Below are positions 11,531-22,414 of a stretch of 64,000 nucleotides of DNA, one piece after another. Below the pieces are notes generated by a model, which searched no databases, had not been told where the DNA came from, and saw only the letters and a list, made by a program, of their open reading frames with translations. Origin of the DNA: Aspidapion aeneum (lineage: Eukaryota > Arthropoda > Insecta > Coleoptera > Brentidae); NCBI GenBank assembly GCA_963576565.1, contig OY755038.1, positions 65,345,908 to 65,409,907 of the forward strand, in the 5' to 3' direction. Each line of letters begins with the position of its first letter. The first letter of the stretch is position 1. Position numbers and translations under genes: made by a program.

Positions 11531-11618
11531 TCAAAATCGTCTGAAACGCAAAGATATCTAAAAAATTTTGAAATCGGAGCAACTTTATTTTTCTCGAAAA
11601 AAGTAGGATCCATCACCA

Positions 11619-11656
11619 TAGCTCACACTACTATAGTATAGTAGTAGTGTGAGCTA
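11619..11656. repeat. 38-bp near-perfect palindrome
   Basis: TAGCTCACACTACTATAG is followed almost at once by its inverted complement, ending GTGTGAGCTA. It may be a residual pair of MITE ends related to the element at 3542-3824, which shares the AGCTCACACT and ACTATAG phrases. Confidence 0.7.
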
Positions 11657-12120
11657 AAACTAATCTATTAGTTACTGTCGTAAATTTGTCTTGAAAATTA
11701 AAATTTTTACTTGAGAGCGAAGCCTAACTTTGATTTTCTATTTTTGGGTTTTAATAAAATTCTTGACATGTTTTATTCGGTTTCGCAATCGCGGCTCGTT
11801 CTTATTTTAAAAATGTGATTTTAACACAGTCTAAAGATCTATTTAATAATAATAGAGTATCAAGATAGTTTGTTGCAGCATAACTTTATTTCTAAATACA
11901 TAAATTTATATAGTTTAGGTACCTTCAGACTGTGTAAAACAATCTTTAAAATAAAACCTAGCCGCCAATGCAAAACCGAGGAAAACATGTCAAAAATAAT
12001 AGCCAAAAAATAGAAAATAAATGTCAGGCTTCGCTTCCTAGAAAGCTTGCATGATGAGTGTCCTGTCCTTAGTGATAATGCTAAGTTGAGCATTAACTAA
12101 AACTTAAATTTTAAAAAAAA
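11657..12120. other. AT-rich DNA, no gene seen
   Basis: Short frames here have no domain signature and the sequence is AT-rich. Nothing further can be supported. Confidence 0.5.
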
Positions 12121-12867
12121 TAGGGTTGCCATCTTTGAATTTAGGTTTGTCAAGACATTTGTTCTAAATTGTCAGGACATTTGATCCAAAATCAGGACAG
12201 CCACAAATTGTTAACAAAAACTAAAACATAAAATATCTTTAATTTTTTTAAATTATCAATTTTAAATAAACTTCTTAATTTAGACATTAAATATTCTATC
12301 TAATAAAAATTATAACAATATAGTTCATGGATTTGTTGACAAATACCATAAAAATATTTGACTTCCAGTTACCAGTTCGAAACTTTTACGATGATTGTAT
12401 TGACAATTGGGTCGTATTTTGATACTACTTAAAAAATCGTAGGGAGACACCCGATCATAGTAAGCTTCCCCCACCCTAATCACATCATATAGGTATGTTT
12501 AAAAATAATTGAAATATTTGCGTGACATGTAGCATACATTGATGTTGGAAAAAAAATCATGTTTTTACAACATTTTTGATTACATCATCGGCGGAGAAAC
12601 GTTATGTATTTTAAAAAATTGAAGTTTTCATCTCCATTGGGGGTGGCAATATTGGAAAATATGTAAATTATATGAATAAATCAAGTTAGACTTTTTCTTT
12701 TGAAATCAGATTTTATTGAATACTTTACAGATTTGAGAAACATTTTATTTTTCTATGCTCAAAAAATCAGGACATTTGCTGTCCTGATAAGGGTGCTGTC
12801 AGGACACAGGACCTTTTGATAAAAATCAGGACAGTCCTGAGAAACCAGGACGGGTTGGCAACCCTAT
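12121..12867. mobile_element. Non-autonomous TIR element with TAGGGTTGCCA ends
   Basis: The left end TAGGGTTGCCA is mirrored by TGGCAACCCTA at the right end. The subterminal zones on both sides repeat CAGGACA and GTCCTG phrases in both orientations. The 747-bp interior is AT-rich and lacks a transposase. A GGGTTGCCA end is typical of some hAT families, but I do not see an 8-bp target duplication, so the superfamily is open. Confidence 0.65.
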
Positions 12868-12900
12868 GTGCAATAATAATTGTCGTGAATTTATCTCTCT

Positions 12901-14208
12901 TATGGGATTTCTGTAATCCGTTAAACTTCATGAAATTTTGGTAGGTTGTGGACTGAACCTTTCTTATCAAAAGTTCTCAAGGGCCTAATACAAATTAATA
13001 ACGAGTTTTTGAAATACAGGGTGTTGAAAGTGATAATGTCCAAGAAGCATAATGGCTCTTTAGACGGGTTTTCCAAACATATACGCAATGTTAGTATAAC
13101 ATATATTTACGATTTGTATGTTTTTCTTAAACCGTACCATTAAAACATTATCTAAAGGGTGTTTAAGTAAATATTATGCGAAAATATTAATGAGAAACAA
13201 GTGTTAGTGTGTTTTAGATTGAACCTTTCGTATCAAAAGTTCTTATGGACCCAACTTAAATTACTGACCAGTTTTGAAAAGACAGGATGTTAAAAGTGAC
13301 AATGTTCAAGGAGTGTTATAGCTCATTGATGGGTTTTCCAAACACTACTACATATATTGACGATTTATTTATTATTTTCAATCTGTACCTTTAAAAAATT
13401 ATCTACGGGCCGCCGTTTAAATAAAGATTAGCCAAAAGTTTTACTGAGAAACAAGCATTATAGCTTTGTACAGGGCCCGGCACAGATGTACAAACGTTTA
13501 AATATTTTTTAATAGTATTTGCCGAAACAACTTGTATTAAATACTTAATAAGTCAAGAATCATTAAAAAACGAATTACTACTCTATATGTAATAGTAACA
13601 TTTCGTATATGTTTGGAAAACCCGTCAAAAGAGCTATTATGCTTCTTGAACATTATCACATTCAACACTCTGTATTTCAAAAAGTGGAAATTAGTTTAAG
13701 TCAACATACTAAAGCTTGTTTTTTATTAAATTATTTCAATAACATTTACTTAAATACCCTGCAGATAATGTTTTAAAGGTACAGATTAAAATTAATATAT
13801 ACATTGTAAATATATGTAATAGTAACATTGCGTTTATGTTTAGAAACCCCGTCTAAAGAGCCATTATACTTCTTTTAACACTCTGTATTTCAAAAACTGG
13901 TCATGAGAACTTCTGATGAGCAAGAATTAATCTACAACATACTAAAGCTTGTTTCTCATTAAAACTTTCGACTAATATTTACTTAAAAACAAAAAATAAA
14001 TAGTAAATATAATAGTAACATTGCGTATATGTTTGAAAAACCCGTCTAAAGAGCTATTATGCCTCTTGGACATTGTCACTTTCAACACCCTGTATTTCAA
14101 AAACTGGTCATTAATTGGCGTTGGCCCCATGAGAACTTCTGATTAGAAGGGTTCAGTCTACAACATACCAAAATTTTGTGAAGTTTAATCGATTATAGAA
14201 ATCCCATA
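12901..14208. mobile_element. Foldback-type element with tandem-repeat arms (family A)
   Basis: A 1.3-kb element whose ends are inverted: TATGGGATTTCTGTAAT at the left and the complement of TATGGGATTTCTATAAT at the right. Each arm is made of tandem ~240-270-bp units. Units carry TCAAAAGTTCT, CAGGGTGTTGAAAGTG, GGGTTTTCCAAACAT and a (T)AAATATT phrase. There are about two units in plus orientation (12942-13460) and about three in inverted orientation (13600-14180). There is no transposase. This architecture of modular inverted arms is that of foldback (FB/Galileo-like) elements. Confidence 0.8.
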
Positions 14209-15323
14209 AAGGTGTGCCTTATCCTTTAGGATGAAAAAAAAATCGTGTCCTCCGTTCCTCCGGAAACGGAGGGTAGTGTGAATTTAGCCTCAACTTAGCA
14301 TTACCACTGAAGATTTGGATATTCGCAATATATGCATTAATTAAGGTTAAGATCCCGCAAGATGAGCAATATCTTATGACGGCCAAGATGTTTGTGGGAA
14401 GGATTTTTTTATCAAAAATAGGTCCTAAGTCTCTGCTGTACACGGTAGGTCCTTATAGTGCTAGTCCTCCAGGAGAGAAACGGGAACATCCTTTCCACTA
14501 TCTTTTTGAAACAACCTTTACAAAAAGCTAACTAAAGCACTTCAAAAGACTTGACCAAAAGAGCATATATTTTTATCTAGTGGGGATATTTACCACCTTA
14601 CCCCCCCCCCCTCTCCAATCCGCGCTTGCTGCTGCTTGCTGTATACTTTATCAAAAATAAACAAATACAATAAAACACAATTTATATGTAATCATTTACT
14701 CTCTTATAAAGACTCCAAGAAAGTGTTTTTGAAGTGTGTCCACACGCAACTTATTAAGCGTACAGAAAAGAGCTTAGATTGAAAGACCAGATATGTGTAG
14801 CTCGGTGACTGCAAGCTTGATGAGGTTGATATGGAGATCAAGATAAGATGGAAGTGACACAAGGTAAAAGGCGAATAGAGTAGTCTATAGGTTCTTGCTG
14901 GATATTTTAACAATATGTGTGCTTTTTTGAATGAACCTCTAAAATAGTAGTCAGAATTAGGAAATGTCAATCATTATGAATTCCATCACAACATTGAATC
15001 AAAAACAAATGTATTTAACATTTATTTATTACACTAGGTACTAAAACTCTCTGAAGGTTTTATTGACTTTTTAAAAACAAGTAGGTATCTTAATTTATTT
15101 TAACTAATTTACTATTGTTCTACAAATTGAAAATCTTAATAATCTTCCCAACAATATGAAAATCTGGAGCAACTCAAATTTGGATGTAAATTTTAATTAG
15201 TAATTTGAAGCTAGCTTTTCAGCTGCTTTTAAATATACACTTTTCTTTTAAGAAGTAAAAAAAATTGAATTATTTAGGGCCCTTACCGACTATTTTTTGC
15301 TTTGCTTGACAAGAATTGTTTTT
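14209..15323. other. Intergenic DNA, no gene seen
   Basis: Mixed AT-rich sequence with a C run near 14600. The short minus-strand frames at 14219-14443 and 14704-14970 have no recognisable domain and are treated as chance ORFs. Confidence 0.5.
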
Positions 15324-16359
15324 AGTAGAGTTTAAAAGCGCGTAAAAGGCTTCTATTACCGATTTTCGTGTGCACTTCATTGCTAAAATGTAAGACACAA
15401 TTTAAATCATTTCTTACACCCTAAGAATGCAAAATCGACTGGTCGTCCAAAAATCGTCGTGTGGTGGTGGGGGAAGTTATTCCAAAAATTTTGAAATTTT
15501 TTTTTGCATTTTTTGAATCTATAAAGTGTGCTCATGATTCCACCAAAAGCATATAGTAATATTACTATCAGAAACATTTATTTTTAAATGTTGAAAATAT
15601 CGTTCCCAATGCTTTTATATGGAGTTCTCTATTAAACAAGTGCTCGCCCTGAAAACGCGTATTTATAATAATGTATAACTTGTTATAACTCGAGAACCCT
15701 TTGCTTAATCAAAAAAACACCTTCTGTAAACTTTGTGTATCAAAGATCAGGGATCACAATAATTTTTGAAAAATGTCAATCGGACGCATAGTTTTTTTTT
15801 AACGTAGCAAAGAGTGAAGCCATGACGCGACGAACGCGGGAGACACTGACATGCGACGAAGGGACTGATATTTTACAAATGCACGGCGGGCTAGGCGAAA
15901 CGCGACTCTTGAGACAAGTCGAGACACACATAAGTTCGTTTTTCGTTTAACTCTCGTGGTTACAGATGTTTAAGTTACTTATTTGGTTTTTTGCTTGTAA
16001 ATTGCGTTATGTATAAATGTTGTGCTTGTGTGATTTGGCCGTGAAGGGCCAAATATCAAAGGCTAGGCGTGAAGAAATGGGAAATTTAGTTCTATATTAG
16101 AATGTGACTCTCGGCCCTACGGGCCTCCAATTTATTTCTATATTAGTATGTGACTCCCCCCCCCCCGAAGTGGTCTATTTTTTTTGAAATCAAGCTTTTA
16201 GGGTACCCTCCACTTTTTTCAAAGTTGGGAAAAACAAAAAATTTTTCTATAAGAATCATAGCAATGTTGTTTTTATTGAGAAAACCAAAACCAAATCGGA
16301 ATCGGTTTAGTTTTTTTTTGAGATATCAGCGTTTGTATGTAAAACTTTGAAGGTTCATA

Positions 16360-17816
16360 TCTCAAACTATTTTTTTGCTCGACTTCCGGTGACTTGACAG
16401 CCCTTGACTGAACCTATTTCTACGGTAAAAATATTAATTTGTGGCTTTAGATGTCACCCACTTAGTGCATTGACGCGCAATAGGTCCCTGCGTTTTTAAA
16501 AAACAGCATTATTTTAAATTTCAATTATTTGCCTATATCTCGAGACGTCAAAATGAAAAATTTATAATAAATTTATCGATATGGCCTACGAAGATCTATA
16601 AACCGAGAAAAAAATTTTGATTAGTTTGGTACTTTTTGAGTTTTTGCCAAAGAACCATCAAAATTTGCCAAAAAGTGGTGCTACTTTAAAGTGTCATATT
16701 TTAAGACGCCGACAATTAATTTTCATTATCTCGACGGCGTCAGATGCGTCCGTTAAAATTGTGTCTTCCAGGTGTAAACTAATTACGCTATGTCAAATTT
16801 TCTGTTTTGACATATTATGCCTATAGCGGGGAGTGGGGGGCTCAAATCAAAAGTCTCGATTCTAATATAGAATTTAACGGGAGGCGCGTAGTTTCCCTTT
16901 CAAATATGGATTCCCGGACGCCCGTATAGGGAAAAAATGCAAGAATCCATTTCGATTTAGTTTGTCGATGCCTATTAGTGTGCCAAATTTCAGAGCTCTA
17001 CGATAAGTTTAAATCTCGAATAAAAGCACTCGCTGGCACCGTTTATATAAGTGACGTCATCAGGCCAAAAAGAAATACAAAAATTTAATTTTTTAACAAC
17101 AGAAATTATTTTTACTGTCAAATTAACAAAAAAACTTCAAATAAACTTTTTTTAGGTCGCACCCCTCCTCTCCAGGGCTCCTTAAATATAAAAAACCTTA
17201 AATTGGTTATATTTTGACAATTTATATCTCAGAAACGATTTTGCAACATCACTTCCAGTAAATTGACAGCCCTTGATTAAACCTATTTCTACGATAACAA
17301 AATAAATTTATGTTGCTTTATGTGTCACCCACTTAGTGTATTGACGCGCAATAGGTCCCTGTGTTTTTCAAAAACAGAATTTTTTTAAATTTCAATTATT
17401 TGCCTATATCTCTAAACAGAGACGTCAAAATGAAAAATTTATAATAATTTTAACGATAGGGCCTACCAAGATCTATAAACATTAGAGAAAAATTTTTAGA
17501 TTAGTTTGGTACTTTTTGAGTTTTTGTCAGAAAACCATCAAAATTTGCCAAAAAGTGGTGCTTCTTTGAAGAGTCATATTTTAAGACGTCGACAATTTAT
17601 TTTAATTATCTCGACGGCAAAAAATACATAGTTTATTATCGTTAAAATTGTCTTCCAGGTGTAAACTAATTACACCATGTCAAATTTTCAGTTTTCACAT
17701 ATTATGCCTATAGCAGGGAGTGGGGGGCTCAAATCATAAGTCTCGATTCCAATATAGAATTTAACGGGAGGCGCGTAGTTTCCCTCTCAAATATGGATTC
17801 CCGGAGGCCCGTAGGG
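16360..17816. repeat. Tandem duplication, period about 857 bp
   Basis: Copy 1 is about 16360-16928 and copy 2 about 17217-17816. Shared landmarks are TTGACAGCCCTTGA, TGTCACCCACTTAGTG, TTGACGCGCAATAGGTCCCTG and GGGAGTGGGGGGCTCAAATC. The intervening 16929-17216 is unique to the spacer. The copies have diverged by many small changes. No ORF of interest. Confidence 0.8.
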
Positions 17817-18217
17817 CCGAGTCACATACTAATATATTGAATATGGACCCCCGTAGGCCTGTAGGGCCGAGAGTCAAATACTAATATAGAAATAAATTGG
17901 AGTCCCGTAGGGCCGAGAGTCACATACTAATATAGAAATAAATTGGAGGCCCCCGAGAGTCACATTCCGATATCAAATTTAACGAGAGGTGCGTAGTTTC
18001 AATTTCAAATATGGATTCCCGGAGACCCGTAGGGCCGAGAGTCACATACTAATATAGACATAAATTAGAGGCCCGTAGGGCCGAGAGGCACATTATAATA
18101 TATAATTAAACTGAACGCGGGTTGTTTCTCTTTTAAATATGGATTCCCGGAGGCCCGTAGGGCCGAGAGTCACATACTAATATAGTGAATATGGACGACT
18201 GGAGGACCGTATGGCCA
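17797..18217. repeat. Array of GGCCCGTAGGGCCGAGAG units
   Basis: Units of about 45-60 bp carry GGCCCGTAGGGCC (nearly self-complementary), GAGAGTCACATACTAATATAG and an AAATTGGAGGC phrase, and are repeated about seven times with changes. Further copies occur at about 16100 (inverted) and about 22622, inside the flanking arms. The LINE at 18228-22588 inserted into this array. Confidence 0.8.
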
Positions 18218-18322
18218 AGAGTTACATGATGATGATGATGATGATTCATATGTGAGTGGGCCTTGCAGCCCTTCCACTGCGACCACCAGTGAGTCTATTG
18301 TGGCTCACTTTTGAGTGGTTTC

Positions 18323-20446
18323 TCACCACTGTATGCCTCCTCCAAAAAGGCCGGCTATCAGTTTGGGTGAGACACTGTTCAGATCTTCTGAGTCGATCTG
18401 AGGTTTACCGAAAGTATTCTGACGTAAACGTGCAATAGCCGGACTTTCGCACAGTACATGTCTGACTGTTTCGTCATCCTTCATACAGAGTCTACATTCG
18501 GTCTCTTCTGTTAGTCCCATTCTGTGCATGGGCACTCTCAGTCGACAGTGACCCGTATAAAGACCAGTCACTATACGTATCTCCTGTCTGGTAAGTCCAA
18601 TAATATTCCTGGCTCTGTTTCTACAAGGTCCTTTAATGAACTCTTTAGAGTGAGCCAGTTCTGGTATATTTATCCAGTATTGTTGGAAGCTATTCTCCAT
18701 CCATTTTAATATGGTTGATTTAGCAGCATTGTATGATATCCCCAGGGCTGGCTCGGGGCCGAAAAACTCGGCAGATGCCGCTTCCCTCGCTGCTAGGTCT
18801 GCGGCCTCATTTCCCTCGTGCCCAGAATGCCCTGGTATCCATACTAATGATACATTGTTAGCGCTACCAAGCGCATTCAGCGAATCTTTACAGCTCCTCA
18901 CGGTTCTCGATGAGACCGTATAGGAATCAAGCGCTCTTAAGGCTGCTTGACTGTCGGAGAAGATTTTTATTGTCTTGTTGGTCCATTCGTGGTCAGTAAT
19001 CCATCGGGCACACAGTTCAATGGCTACAAGTTCGGCCTGAAATAGAGTAGCCAATTGGCTGAGACTATGTTTAATCTCGACTTTTTCTTGAATACTAACA
19101 ACTCCAGATCCAACGCCCGAAGGCATTTTGGATCCGTCGGTATACCAGAAGCTATCGTTATTTGAAAAATTGGTCCTGTTCTTTAACCAGTCCTCCCTCT
19201 CCGGGAGGATAATGTTGTATAGCTTTCTGCTGTACACCGTGTTGGGCATGACGTCGGATATCATTCCTAAAGTTGCATCCAACTCTTGTTCCCTTATTAG
19301 GGCTGTTGATATCACTTTGTTTGCCCTGCCATCCTGATGGTTGGCTCTTATTCTGTATGTTGCTCTTCGTGCCTCCGCCTCTAAGAAAATGTGAAGCGGA
19401 GGTAAGTTTAGTAAGCATTCAAGCGCAATCGATGGGATAGAGCTCATTGCACCACATATGGCAAGACTGGCTTGTCGTTGTAAGCTGGTTAGTTTAGCCC
19501 TTGAGGTTCTTTGATGTCCCTTCTCGAGCCAGACTATTGCGCCATACGCAATCATTGGTCTGATAACTGTTATATACGGCCAATACATTTGTTTGGGGCT
19601 AGTGCCCCAGGTTTTTCCGCAAATTCTTTTGCACGTCCATAAGGACAGTGTGGCTTTGCGGGTTACTTTTTCCATATGGGCATTCCAGGTAAGAGTTTTA
19701 TCTAGAGTGACCCCTAGGTATTTCCCCTCTGATGCAAATGGAATTATTTCACCGTTAAGCTCCGGAGGAGTCAGGAAATCAAGCTTCCTTTTACGGGTGA
19801 ACGGTATAATTACTGTTTTGCTGGGATTTACAGACATCTGTGTCCTGTCACACCAGTCTTTTACCGTGTTTATTACTTCTTGTATCTTTCCAGAGAATTC
19901 ACTCTCTGGAATGTCTCTAATGATTGCTCCTACGTCATCTGCGTATCCCAATACCTCTACATCCAGCGATTCCAAGATGGCAAGAAGATCATCGACCAAT
20001 AAAGACCACAGGAGGGGAGACAAAACTCCTCCTTGTGGACAGCCTCTAGCAGCTCTGAAGCTTACCATCTCATCGTTAAGAGTTGTTTTAATCACTCGAT
20101 TTTCGAGTGTGCACCTGATGAATCCCGTGACGGTAGATTCTATTCCTCGGGCGCACGCTGATTCAAAGAGGGATTTGGGTAGTGCATTGTTAAATGCTCC
20201 TTCTATATCAAGAAAAACACCTACTGCGATGCCTTTTGCATCGAGGGTTTCCTTGATTTTTCCAACAAGGTTGTTTAAAGCTAGTTCTGTTGACTTCCCT
20301 GCTTGGTATGCATATTGGTTTGCATTTAGCGGGTGGGCCATTAAGGCGCCACCTCTGATATGTGCGTCTATTATCTTTTCCAAGCCTTTCAACAGAAATG
20401 AGGTAAGGCCTATGGGTCGAAGCGATTTTGGAGTATTATCTGCCCG
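18323..20446 (-). pseudogene. LINE ORF2 C-terminal part: RT and RNase H
   Basis: The frame is open from about 20446, in the middle of RT motif 2, to 18323. RT motifs include QYAYQAGKSTELAL, GVFLDIEGAFN, GCPQGGVLSPLLW and the LGYADDVG active site. RNase H follows with FWYTDGSKM, AELVAIELCARW, IFSDSQAALRAL and WIPGHSGHEGNEAADLAA, giving the D, E, D, D residues expected of the domain. Near the C-terminus, CRLCMKDDETVRHVLC is a zinc-finger-like Cys/His cluster common at the end of such LINE proteins. It joins the endonuclease part by a frameshift near 20450. Confidence 0.9.
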
Positions 20447-20453
20447 ACCCGCC

Positions 20454-21734
20454 TTAGGTATGTAAACTTAACCTAACCTTAACTTTAGTCCAGCTGGTTG
20501 GAAGATAATTCCATGCTAGGCTGGCTCTATCCAGGCCTTTTTGTACTAGCACTGGAAGAATACCATCTAGGCCCGGTGATTTGTATGGTTCAAAAGACGT
20601 GAACGCCATTTTGATCGTATTTAAATTGATAATTTCTTTTGCAATTTTCCAATCCGCCTGTTTTGGGCGATGTCCATGGGTCAATTGCTCAGGAATATTC
20701 CCGTTTTCAAGGAGTGTGCTTCCTGGGAAATGATGCTCTGCCAGTGCCTCCAGGGATTCCCTTTCAGATTTTGTGAAGGTGCCATCAGAGAGCTTTATTG
20801 CGCCAAGTTTGTTTGCTGGCTCTTTAGACAGAATTTTATGGATTCGAGTTGTGTCCGGAAGCTTTGTGAGCCCATGACAGAACCTCCTCCATGACTCTCT
20901 TTTGGCACTTCTGATTTGTTTGTTATATTCGTTGAGGGAGGCACGGTAGCTTTCCCAGTTGCCCGTCTCCTTTGCTCGATTAAATAGGCGTCTAACCTCT
21001 TTTCTTTTTTTGAACAAAGAATTGTTCCACCAAGACATACCGCGATTATCAGTTTTGGTTTTAAGAGGGGAATTTTCGTGATACGCGGTTATAATAGCCT
21101 CCCTTAGTTGTTCAGAGGCCATTTCTATTTTATCACGATCCCACACGTCGGTTATTGCTGAGTTCAGCTTTTCTTGGAGGGATCTGACATATCCACTCCA
21201 ATCTGTGCTTTTTGGGTCTCTGTATTTAATTGTTTTTGTAGATCCCATACCGACGGTGAATTGTATATGATTGTGGTCTGACAGAGAGGGCTCATCTGTA
21301 ACCCTCCAGTCAGTGATGTTATTGGTAATTAGTTTTGTGCTTATTGTTAGATCTAGTACCTCTGCCCTATTTTGACCGACAAAGGTTGGTTTGGAGCCAA
21401 CATTATTTACAAAAAGCCCCTCCCCTATAATGTAGTGGAACAGATGCTCACCCCTTCTGTTGATGTCTGTGCTGCCCCACACTGTGTGGTGCGCGTTCGC
21501 ATCACAGCCCAAGATGAGCTGTACGTTCCTCTCTTTGCAGTATGCAATCAGGTTAGCTGCCTCTGCAGTGGGAGGCAGTGGTGCTTCTCTGTCACCCGGA
21601 AAATATGCTGAGCAGACGACTAGTTGTGTCATGCCTTGCTCACCGGGGACGATTAATCGTAGCGCTACTAGGTCATCGGTACAGAAATCTGAAAGGACGA
21701 AGTAGTTAATATCTTTTCTTATAAGAATAGATGC
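20454..21734 (-). pseudogene. LINE ORF2 middle part: endonuclease and RT N-terminus
   Basis: The frame resumes right after the TGA at 21735-21737. Endonuclease signatures are LILGCDANAHHTVWGS, the NRRGEHL block and PSLSDHNHIQF (SDH catalytic motif). The EN-RT linker with basic helices (RRLFNRAKETGNWESYRASLNEY) and the start of RT (SPGLDGILPVLVQKGL) follow. It terminates at 20454 because of a frameshift within a stretch reading GTTAAGGTTAGGTTAAG, where a TTAGG-like repeat may have been inserted or expanded. Confidence 0.88.
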
Positions 21735-21956
21735 TCATGGTCTAATACCTGAGTTATGTGTGATGATGTTACCAAGAGTTCGGCTAAGTCCAGCTACTTG
21801 GTTCCTACTTGATAGCCACGGTTTTTGCAACACGGCAATGTCCAGCCTCTGCTGCTTGAAAGCTCTACCAAGAGTGTACGTTGCTGTCTTGGTATGGCGT
21901 AGATTTACTTGTATCAAGTGCAGGCCTTGATGTTCTCGTTGTTGTGCGCCTGCCAT
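21735..21956 (-). pseudogene. LINE ORF2 N-terminus: start of the endonuclease
   Basis: It begins with an ATG at 21956 that overlaps the end of ORF1 by about 43 bases in another frame, a layout usual for I-like and Jockey-like LINEs. It carries LHLIQVNLRHTKTATYTLG and LDIAVLQKPWL, the first endonuclease block, with Lys where many families have the catalytic Glu (QEPW). It ends at an in-frame TGA; the following codons continue the same protein. Confidence 0.85.
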
Positions 21957-22414
21957 GATCCAAACAACTTTTGGTTTTGTATGTTCTGAGTTCGGGCATT
22001 CATATTGGAGCCCTTGTCAGTGGTGTCACCGTCGCTTTTGAGCAGTTGATTTTTCCACTCAAGATCTGGTGATGGAGTTGGAGCTGGAGTTGGTATGACC
22101 TCCAGCTCCATAGGGGCCTCTTCGGCACTCCTTTGTTGGTTGGATCTTGCAGGCCTGTTCGGCACTGCTTCTCCTTCGGAGTTTTTACCTCCTCCGTGAG
22201 GGTTAATGAGTGATTGGCCCGCCCCAGAATCCATGGGGCCAGCGGCAGCAACCAGGGCTTTAACCCGGTCTGAACTACCGGTGAGAATAGTACTCACCTG
22301 GGCTACAAAAAGATTTTTATCACTCATGATAGCCAGTCGGCTAGCCAGCATTTTATCACTACTGCTAGGTCCCCCCAACCCCAGGCGTCTTTGGTTAGGT
22401 GATATCAAGTCCAT
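21914..22414 (-). CDS. LINE ORF1, short, Ser/Pro-rich
   Basis: 166 residues from an ATG at 22414. It has a Gly/Ser-rich start (RLGLGGPSSSDKMLASRL), a low-complexity Pro/Thr/Glu middle (ELEVIPTPAPTPSPDL), and no CCHC zinc knuckles that I can see. I-clade ORF1 proteins usually carry such knuckles and are longer, so this ORF1 may have lost its C-terminal half. It sits where ORF1 should be, overlapping the ORF2 start. Confidence 0.7.
   Translation of the reverse strand: MDLISPNQRRLGLGGPSSSDKMLASRLAIMSDKNLFVAQVSTILTGSSDRVKALVAAAGPMDSGAGQSLINPHGGGKNSEGEAVPNRPARSNQQRSAEEAPMELEVIPTPAPTPSPDLEWKNQLLKSDGDTTDKGSNMNARTQNIQNQKLFGSWQAHNNENIKACT

Noticed and set aside
19593..20465. 290-codon plus-strand ORF
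   Set aside because: It is antisense to the RT of the I-like LINE, which has clear motifs on the minus strand.
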